Shown: positions 55,972 to 64,000 of the stretch, piece by piece
How the letters are laid out: the number at the start of each line of letters is the position of its first letter
How positions within the stretch are numbered: position 1 is the stretch's first letter
Assembly: GCF_031755915.1 (NCBI RefSeq)
Contig: NC_083381.1
Coordinates: forward strand, 5,902,501 to 5,966,500
DNA length: 64,000 bases
Direction: 5' to 3'
Source of the DNA: Ziziphus jujuba
Taxonomy: Eukaryota > Streptophyta > Magnoliopsida > Rosales > Rhamnaceae
Program-made: the position numbers and the translations under genes
Notes under the pieces: model-generated
Databases searched by the model: none
What the model was told of the DNA's origin: nothing
What the model saw: only the letters and a program-made list of their open reading frames with translations

Positions 55972-57016
55972 TATAATACTTGAACTTTTTGTATGATACA
56001 TAATACCTATATGTAATACGTATATGCATTGTGCCCAAGTTAATTCCATTTTGCATAAGCAGGTGTTATACAAAATACATATCTATACTAGTTTTTGTTA
56101 TGCAAAATAAATTTTCTAATATATGTTTTTCTGTTATTTATTTTTATTTTTTTTAACATTTTTTGATATTTGTTGTTTTTAATGTAATTGTCTTTCAAAA
56201 ATATTTAAATTAAACAAAGGTATTCCTTAACAGGAAATTCAATATGTTAAACACGCTAGAATAAAGCAAATTGATTTGTTAATAAAAATTACAAATATTA
56301 GATTGGTTATATGGATGTACATAATATGTTAAATCTTAATAAAAAATTAATAATTTTTATTGGATAGGTCTATAGTTCAGATGATAGGCCAATCCTATTG
56401 AATAATTTCTCATCAAAATAATTTTCTACTTTTGTTTTTGTTAGACATAAATTTTCAAATAAAATACAAATTTAACAATAAGAAGGAAAGAAGACCGAAT
56501 CATGAGTTATAATTAAAAAATTTAAGCACAACTTTAATTAATTATATAATATATATATATATATATAATTATATACGGGATTGTGATTGGAAATTAACGC
56601 GGAATAATTAATTAAAATAAATCATATATAATTGACTTTGTCATAAGCCCCAGCCGGCATTGAATTGATCGAGTATTAATTCCTCCCTATATGCATTGAG
56701 ATTATATAATACCAATAGAAGATGAGTCATGACAATTAAATTATTTATGGAATAAGTGATGGTATTTTATGAACCAATTATTTATCTATATATTGTCTAG
56801 TTCAACGACGAAATATATATATATATATATATCTTTTCCCATTGTCAGTCTTTACGAAAGTACATTGTTGTAATTTTCTTCAAAGTCTATTATTATAAAA
56901 AAATTTCTCCAAAGCTTATATATACTGTTTCAAATAAATTTAATTAAACTAGTTAGAGGACCAAGGAAGTCAAACTAGTTCTAAAACTTACACATATATA
57001 TATATATATATATATA

Positions 57017-57178
57017 CAGTCCGTCTATGGTGCGGACGGTCTTCATGTGTATCACAGTATTAATGACGGTTTTTTATAGTATTGGTGACGATTTTCTAAT
57101 AAACCGTCGTTAATACTATGAAAAACCGTCACTAATACTGCGATTTTCATACGGACCATTCTCACCATAAAATTTCTG
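57017..57178. mobile_element. 162-bp fold-back MITE
   Basis: The two halves are inverted copies: left GTATTAATGACGGTTTTTTA and right complement GTATTAGTGACGGTTTTTCA, then GTATTGGTGACGATTTTCTA against GTATTAACGACGGTTTATTA. Ends are CAGTCCGTCTATGGTG and CACCATAAAATTTCTG. It sits in a (TA)n run. The duplicated locus at about 61765-61800 has the run without this insert, which is an empty site. Confidence 0.75.
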
Positions 57179-57700
57179 CATATATATATGCATATATATA
57201 TACTCATTCGAAAAAGAAATAAATAACATGTTAAACAAACGGTACGGATCATTTCTTTCTTTCTTTCTTTTCTTTTTCTCTTTCTTTTTTTCTTTTAAAG
57301 GAAGGTAATGAAAAGAAAACTCAAATTACTTGTTAATTTTCCTTTTGTCACTGTTTGACCATTTGTTCATTTTCTCACTTTTTTAATTTTTGGAATAAAT
57401 TACAGAACACATTTTATGCTTGAAACTCATTAGAGAGAAAGGATTATTGATAAAACACAATTGAAGTCAAAACCTGGTATTGGATGTTGAACTTCGTTAT
57501 TTTTTTTTTTCTTTTTTTTTCTCATTATAAACTTCATTATTTTAAATTTAGTTCAGAAAATTTAAAATAATTCAGTAAAATTCAGTTCATTATTGCAACA
57601 ATGGCACATATATTATTGTTTTTAGTTATTTATCAAAAATATGTTATTTAGATCTTATTTATCATTAATATCCTTGCAGATATTATATACTGAAGCTGCA

Positions 57701-59572
57701 TCCCCCTCCCTTGGAAATTGTGCAGTTCTTTTGTAGACCCAGGGCCCATTATATGTGGCAATTTTGTCAAGCTCCATCTCCCTTTTGGGGAAATTGTGCA
57801 GGTATACAATTGTGATTTAGGAGTCTATTTAGGTTATCATGTATGACAATCATTTTTATTGTTATTTGAAACAAATTACAGCGTGATCTATATACTTTAT
57901 AACAATTTAATTAGTCAACATAAAAAAATTTACTTTTTCTTACTCATTTTTCAAAATTTAACAATAAAAAAATATTGTCAATTAATATCATTATTTATAA
58001 CTTATAAATTCTATCCCCACATAGTCAAATATATGAGGTAGCCAATTACCAAAATTTTGAAGTAAAAAACAGACTACTACAACCACCACTTAGACAACTA
58101 TAATCTATCTAATATCATTTTTATCTACAACTAAAATACATTTCTGATCATTAAAAGGATAGACAAAAATGACTGACAAATATTTTTTATGATTTATTTA
58201 TTTTTTATGTTTTTTCTTTTTATACTTTTCATTTTATTTGTTCTTCGTACTAGTTTTCAAATTTTTAAAATATATATATATATATTATATGTATATTACC
58301 AGATTTTTATATAAGAATGCTAGTTTTTTTCAAATTGAAAAAAAAAATTTATTATATATATATTACCAGATTTATATAGAGTGAAGTTGTTCAATAAATA
58401 TAATCTTGATATTTTAAAGTTACTAAAGCTATCTAATCTAAAGTGGTTAATGGCTAATGGAATCTATATATATAAACCAAATAAAAATTCAATAATAAGT
58501 AAAATCAGTAAAATCATTAATATATATAATTTGGATATTTTGAACTCATGTGAATTATGTAGAAATTTAATAGTAAATGAAATCGTTCAGCATATATAAT
58601 CAAGATGTTTTGAATTTATCGAGGTTATATATTTGGTAGAAGATAATTGGATTTGGTCTATATAAATTTAACAAAAAATGATTTATAGGTAAGTTATTAA
58701 TATATATACTTATATATATATATATATATAGTTTAGATGTTCTGAAGCTGTTTGAGTTTTGTATGCTGGAGAATACAAAGTAATCCGAAATTAAATAAAT
58801 AATCAATTATTTATATTTATTTAGGTGCCTTCGAAGATTAACGTGTATGCAAAGAGTCATGCAGGAATTAGGTACAAGAGGTCGAACATGACTGGAACAT
58901 AGCCAACATATTTCAATCTGAACTAGTATTATTCAAGATATTTAACCGATTTCAAATGAAATTAGGGGTACAAGTAATATAGGATATATAATTTTATTTT
59001 ATGATAAGGATAAATTATATATATTTTAAAGTATGAATAAAACAACCATTTAAAATTTAGTCAACTTATTTTGCTCAAAATTACAATTTTATTTTTCATA
59101 TGTTTAAAAAATCCATTTTCTAATACCAATCATAATTCGTTAAGATTTTTTTATGACTATTATCCATTTATTTTAACAATACGCATGTATAAGAATTATA
59201 ATTGTTGTTTAAAATTAAATATAAAAAATAATAAATATTGACCCTGTTTGTGTATACTAATTATATGTGCACATCTGTGTGTTGTTAGAAGTCAATTATT
59301 TGAGTTTAGCTTTATTTTGTCCGAAAATAGAAAAGGTTAAAATTGCCATTTTGTTATAATTGTTATTTAAGTTCAGCTTTATTGGTTCTTTTTTTCTTTT
59401 TTTTTTTTTTTGGTGGTGAAGTAGATAGAAATGAGTCAAATGAGCATAATATTAAAGTAGAAAAGCAGTATATAAAAGTATTTTTCCCATACCATGTAGT
59501 ACAATCGAAATTGAATATAGCCAGATATATTTGCATATCTACATATTTTTTCACAAAATATATATAAAAGTA
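57701..59572. other. AT-rich intergenic DNA between the duplicates
   Basis: It contains many TA and T runs (for example a (TA)n at 58711-58730) and no recognisable gene. Short frames have no family features. Confidence 0.5.
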
Positions 59573-61316
59573 CTACATTATGCTACATGCACTATTAGCG
59601 GTAATCTCAACAATGAATTTTGCAATACCTAATCCCATCACAACGGCTTCATTTGCTCCCTCCCTTTTGTTCTGAAAACAACATGCAGCCAGAGAGCCGA
59701 TAAAAAAGTCATGTATCAACAATCAATCATGCAACCTTGACTTAATATTAACATTCACAATTTTATTTAAGTTATTGCATTAATATTGATTCTCATTGAT
59801 TTATTAACTATCACATCCCTCATAGGTTATGCCATATTACATCTATGTATATAAGTTTTGGATTTTAGCCAGGCTCGGACCTTAAATTTAAATCTATCAT
59901 CCTAACGGGTTTTATATTAATATTTTTTTTACTATTATATTAATATATGATTATTTTTTATTTTGTCTAGGATATATGTAGGATGCATATCAATATAGAA
60001 TTTAAAGAATTTTAAAATTTTTTGAAAGTTTAAAAGTATTCGATTTAAATTTTAAAAGAATCTATACAAGTCTAATAATATTTAGTTAAGATATTAATAG
60101 ATTTTATAAAAATTCATTAAAATTCAATTAGAATTTTATAAAATTATTTTAAATCCGAATTGCACTTTTACCACTATACTATACTTACTCCAATTCAATT
60201 ATTGTATATAAATGGACTTTTTGTCGGACAAAAAATTCGGCGAGATTGAAAGATACAATCAGAAAAATGCATTGTGCACAAATCCATAATTCTATTTTTT
60301 TATTATATGCATATTTTTATTATTTTTTTATTTCATTTAAATATCAATAAACAAAAAAATAATTCAAAAAGTCACTAATTTTGAAAGAATTTAAAAAATT
60401 ATAGATTTTAATAGATTTAAAAAGATTTTAAAATTGAAATTGTAAAATTATATATATCAATATTAAATCCAGCATGAATATTAGAGATTTCGTTGGATTC
60501 TTATAAATTAGTTTATTAAATTCCATAATAAACCTATAAGACTTTTAAAATCTAAATTTATTAAATTCTAAATTAAATACATCCCTGTAATTTAGTTTTT
60601 ATATGTTAAATTAAAGCTTATTATTATTTTTATTAAGTTTAACATTTTGTAATACTTTTATGCGCATTCCTTACTATTATTTTTTTGTTATATTAAATTT
60701 CTATATAACATTTATCTATCAGAAAAATAACTACTATTTTAAAAAATTACAATGGCAAAATTAAGAACCTGGTAGTCAAGTTATCAAACAAGCACTTAAA
60801 TAAATAATTAATTAAATAAATGAAATTAATCAGATATTAATCATGTCAAAATGCTCTTACGCTGTATCCTTTGGCCATAAAATGCAGCAAGGCAAAATTA
60901 TCCAGAAAAATAGCATGGTTATGGAGAAAATTCTTGCCGCTGAAGCAGGAAGGGCAGAGATCGAAATTCTTTTCGCATTGGAAACAGTGAACACAAGTGA
61001 AGTAGAATCCTTTGAGAAAAGCTCCACATCCATGGCCGTCGCAGAAGAGCAGCCTCTCACTTTTAATAAGATAGTATAAGCTTAGAAACTCTTCGAAATC
61101 CAGATTTCCATCTCCGTCTCTGTCAAGCTTCTTGAAGAAATTCGGGTTGCTACACAATTTATAGCCCTTCTTTGACAATATCTCAAGGTACTCACTCAGG
61201 CTTAGACTCCCATCTTCATTCGAATCCATTGATTGGAACATTTGTTTAGCACTATCCTTTTGGCTTTCTGTTAGATTGTTGTAATAAGCTTTTGCAGTTT
61301 CATGAATTTCCTCCAT
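59573..61316 (-). CDS. EF-hand and Cys/His zinc-binding protein with CaaX box, two exons
   Basis: Exon 1 (61316-60861, 152 codons) and exon 2 (59671-59573, 32 codons plus stop) join at AGC|GTAAGA ... TTTTCAG|AAC in phase 0, giving 184 aa. Residues about 1-25 are helical (MEEIHETAKAYYNNLTESQK). EF-hand 1 has loop DSNEDGSLSLSE and EF-hand 2 DRDGDGNLDFEE, both with full Ca-binding ligands. A Cys/His region follows (FCDGHGCGAF, FTCVHCFQCEKNFDLCPSC, HNHAIFLDN), resembling a ZZ/DC1-type zinc site. The C-terminus is ...NSACSIM, a CaaX box suggesting farnesylation and membrane attachment. A plant family with this layout ends similarly. The first ATG follows a pyrimidine-rich leader at 61317-61350. 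If the intron were retained, the protein would end VRAF at 156 aa without the CaaX box. Confidence 0.85.
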
Positions 61317-62127
61317 GGAGATCTCTCTTTTCTCTTTCTCTTCCTCACTTTAATTTCCTTTATATAGTCTGTGAATAAGAATTATTAAGTACAATTTTGA
61401 TGAATTCTACAATGATAAATTATTATATAGTGATTAGATATTAACACGGCATAATTCATGATGTAAAACACTCAATTGACTTTGTCATGAGCACCAGCTC
61501 GTATTGAATTGACCGAATATTAATTTGTTTCCTATATGTGTATTGAGATTAAACTAATGATACAAATAGTATATGAGTCGGCTATTAATTGTATTATATA
61601 ATTGTATTTTTGGACCAATTAATTCACCATGCCATTGTCGTTTCCCCTTTTACCATTCTCTGCGACAATACATTATGATTATTTTTTTCGAAGCTTATAC
61701 TGTTTCAAAACAGATTAATTAAACTAGTTGGTGGACCAAGAAAAGCTAAACTAGTTCCAAAAACTTAAATATATATATATATATATATGTAAATACTGAT
61801 TCAAAAAAAAAATTAATAACATAATAAATAACAAGCTAAACTAACTGTGAGGATAATTTCTTTCGTTTTTTTTTTTTTTTTTTTTCTCTTTTGACAAAGC
61901 TAACTGTGTGGATAATTTCCTTTTTCTTTCTTTTCTTTTTTTTTTTTTGGGACAAAGAAAGTGTAAAGAAAAGAAAACACAAATTACTAGTTGATTTTTA
62001 TTTTGACAATTCCTTTTCTTACTTTTTTTGTTTTTGGGAATAGATTAGAGAACACTTTTTATAATTAAAACTCATTAGAGAGAGAGAGGATTGTTGATAA
62101 AACGAAATTGAAGTCAAAACCTGGTAC

Positions 62128-62262
62128 TGGATGTTGAACTTCACTATTTTTCCTACATTTTTTTTCCATTATAAACTTCATAATTTTAAATTTATTGGAT
62201 GTTGAACTTCACTATTTTTTTTTCCCTTTTTTTGTATTATAAACTTCATTAGTTTAAATTTC
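62128..62262 (+). repeat. 68-bp tandem duplication
   Basis: TGGATGTTGAACTTCACTAT occurs at 62128 and 62196, each followed by a T-rich run and ATTATAAACTTCAT. The left duplicated locus has only one copy (about 57482). Confidence 0.88.
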
Positions 62263-62435
62263 GTCCAATAAAAGTGTAAAATAATTCAATAAAATTCAGT
62301 TCAGCATTTCAAATGCATCTTAACAATCCAAAAGACAATGGCACATATATTATTGTTTTTGGTTTTGTATCAAAAATATATTATATAGTTGTTATTTATT
62401 ACGACCATCCTTATAAATATTATATACTGAATAAA

Positions 62436-63586
62436 GCCGGAAAGGAATCCAATTTTGACCAATTTGTTGGCAATTGTGTTCTATTGATTGCTTGTCAAAT
62501 TAAAAGTGCAAGCAGGGGCTGACACATGTTTGGCCAAATGGCACCTCTAGATATTTTTAATTTTTTAAAACTTCAGTATTTATTTTATCTAATTATACTG
62601 TTTTATTCTGACGTAGATGAAAAGTGCCCCCTCCTTTCCTTCTATCTCTACGCCGTCGTTTTTTTCTTTTTCTTTTTTTTTGGTCTTAATTCCCCCCCCC
62701 CCCCTCTTTTTTTTTTTTTTTTTTTTTTCTCACATCCATATATAATTTTATTTCTCTCTCCTATATATAATCATATAGTTATTTAATGTAGTTATGTTAT
62801 TTATATATAATAGTAAACAATATAATACTTATTTAATTAACATTTTAAATATTATTACTAAAATTTTTTTTTACACAAGTGTCACCGTTGCATACAATTA
62901 ATTAATAGCAAAAAAACAATTTATAATATTTATTATATAACCTTTTTTTTTAATTTTAAGCTATTATTTTTCTTAATTACACATTTTTTTGTTATTTTTT
63001 CTTCTACTTTTCAATTACATTAGTTTTTTAAACCCTAATAACATAAAAGTTTTGTTTTGTTTTTTTTTTTTTTTTGAATTTATTTCGCGTCAAGTAATGT
63101 GTATATTTTCTTTATATAATGGATGTACAATAAATTTATTCCATATTACAGAAGTACTGAAAATAATAATTTTCTACATAGAGAAAAATTAGAAAAAAGA
63201 TTTGAAAAAGGCATAGCAAAAATATTGATTTCTATATATATATATATATAGTCTTTCTATAATCAGGACGAACCTGAAACAATAAAATGGTACTGTCCAA
63301 AAGCATAAAAAAATTAATAACCATGGATTCAAAACTCATCAAACAAAATGTTCAAATTAAAATATACCTCACGTGAGAAAAAAATTAGTAAAAAACATTC
63401 CCAAATCTCTTAAAAAGAAGAAGAAGATGGAAGAACAAAATGATATCAGTTCTTGTGGGTGGTATTATGGTATTTCTGCTTTATCCATTAGAAACCAACA
63501 GAAGCACCATCTTTGACCTTTTTAACGCCGTTGGAAGCCATTGCTTTGGTCTTGATGAGTCCATTGCCCACCTTCTGCTCATATTT
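62436..63586. other. AT-rich intergenic DNA
   Basis: It contains a C13 plus T-run at 62692-62729 and a (TA)n at about 63232-63250. No gene is visible. Confidence 0.5.
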
Positions 63587-63720
63587 GCTGCATTTCCTCC
63601 GTCATGGCCATTCTTCTTTGAGTTCAAAACTGGTTGCAGATCACTGCATTTCCTCCACCATGGCTGTCCGTCTTCGAGTTCGAAATTGGTTGCAAATCGC
63701 TGCGTTTCCTTCGCCATGGC
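63587..63720 (+). repeat. 56-bp tandem repeat, about 2.4 copies
   Basis: Units start at 63587, 63643 and 63699 with GCTGCATTTCCTCC or close variants and contain GAGTTCRAAAYTGGTTGCA. On the minus strand they lie in a 135-codon frame (63888-63481) whose N-terminal part is low-complexity Phe/Ser. The frame is more likely transposon or leader sequence than a gene. Confidence 0.85.
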
Positions 63721-64000
63721 TGCATTTCCTCCCAAGAATCCATCACACAAAGAGAAAAAACAGAATTTTAGAAAATTTTGAGAGAGAGATTTTGAGATTT
63801 CTAAGAGAAAAAAAGAGATTTTGGAAATTGGAATTTGAAGAGAGGGAAAAAAAATTAAAAAAAAAAAATGAAAAGGTGACACTGCCAAAGGAAGAAAAGC
63901 TGACGCAATGTATAGATTTTTACCAATGCTTTTTAAAAAATATCGGTAAAAGCATCCGCTTTTCCTTTTTTTATTTTTTTAATTTTTTATCATTATTATT
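63721..64000. other. Purine-rich sequence and a hairpin near the window end
   Basis: After an A/G-rich tract, 63918-63955 contains TTTTACCAATGCTTTTT and AAAAATATCGGTAAAAGCAT, a decayed inverted repeat that may be the start of a further transposon beyond the window. Confidence 0.4.

Larger units (their letters stand above)
55560..57700. repeat. Left copy of a duplicated locus
   Basis: It shares ordered similarity with 59570-62435: the terminal exon and its 3' intron border, then AATTGACTTTGTCAT (about 56630 versus 61479), the CTAGTT / GGACCAAG block (about 56950 versus 61725), GAAGTCAAAACCTGGTA (about 57463 versus 62111) and GGCACATATATTATTGTTTT (57604 versus 62339). The EF-hand exon is missing here and a MITE is present that the other copy lacks. 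Confidence 0.8.
59570..62435. repeat. Right copy of the duplicated locus
   Basis: Partner of 55560-57700. It retains the complete EF-hand/CaaX gene and about 1.1 kb of shared upstream sequence (61400-62435), which probably includes the promoter. Confidence 0.8.

Overview
The window is nuclear DNA of a flowering plant, most likely a woody eudicot (species not identified). It is very AT-rich, spliced genes have GT...AG introns, and most of the sequence is nested, decayed transposable elements of classic plant families. Nothing in it looks bacterial, viral or organellar.

Layout, left to right. The last exon of a short-chain dehydrogenase/reductase gene lies at 340-717. A minus-strand Copia element (1005-5612) has been split by an 11-bp-TSD MITE. 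It is followed by a nested PIF/Harbinger element (5613-12479) with a dead DDE transposase (first catalytic Asp changed to Tyr) and its Myb/SANT-like partner ORF. Several MITEs and low-complexity tracts follow. A decayed Helitron Rep-helicase (about 17.2-21.3 kb) seems to have lost its HUH nuclease motif by deletion. From 25272 to 31115 lies a long solo LTR of Tekay/Del type, bounded by a matching 5-bp TSD (TCTTC). A Harbinger-like element (27783-29804) sits inside this LTR, carries a first-exon fragment of a farnesylcysteine lyase (prenylcysteine oxidase) gene, and has itself been invaded by a 991-bp relative. A Ty3/gypsy element (33265-38452) and an opposite-strand gypsy gag fragment (38453-39295) come next.

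The most striking object is at 40149-48723: an 8,575-bp Mutator-like element with perfect 82-bp terminal inverted repeats and a perfect 9-bp target-site duplication. It has no visible transposase. Just inside its left end is an apparently intact three-exon gene for the mitochondrial ribosomal protein mS41 (IGR-motif protein, 108 aa). Further in are a two-exon coiled-coil reading frame, a roughly 255-bp tandem array (seven full units plus a partial one, each with a strong hairpin) and a minus-strand patchwork with a PPR-like piece. This is a Pack-MULE with an intact gene.

A second, related Copia element (51082-54594, minus) follows. The last 9 kb hold a tandemly duplicated locus. The right copy (59573-61316, minus) is an intact two-exon gene for a 184-aa protein with two EF-hands and a Cys/His zinc-binding region, ending in a CaaX-type prenylation signal (CSIM). 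The left copy (about 55.57-57.70 kb) keeps the promoter region and terminal exon but has lost the EF-hand exon and the CaaX box.

Only three host genes look functional: the SDR (its 5' part lies outside the window), mS41 and the EF-hand/CaaX gene. There is no operon-like organisation. Element boundaries were read by eye from TIRs, TSDs, LTR comparison and translated similarity, and no database search was possible.
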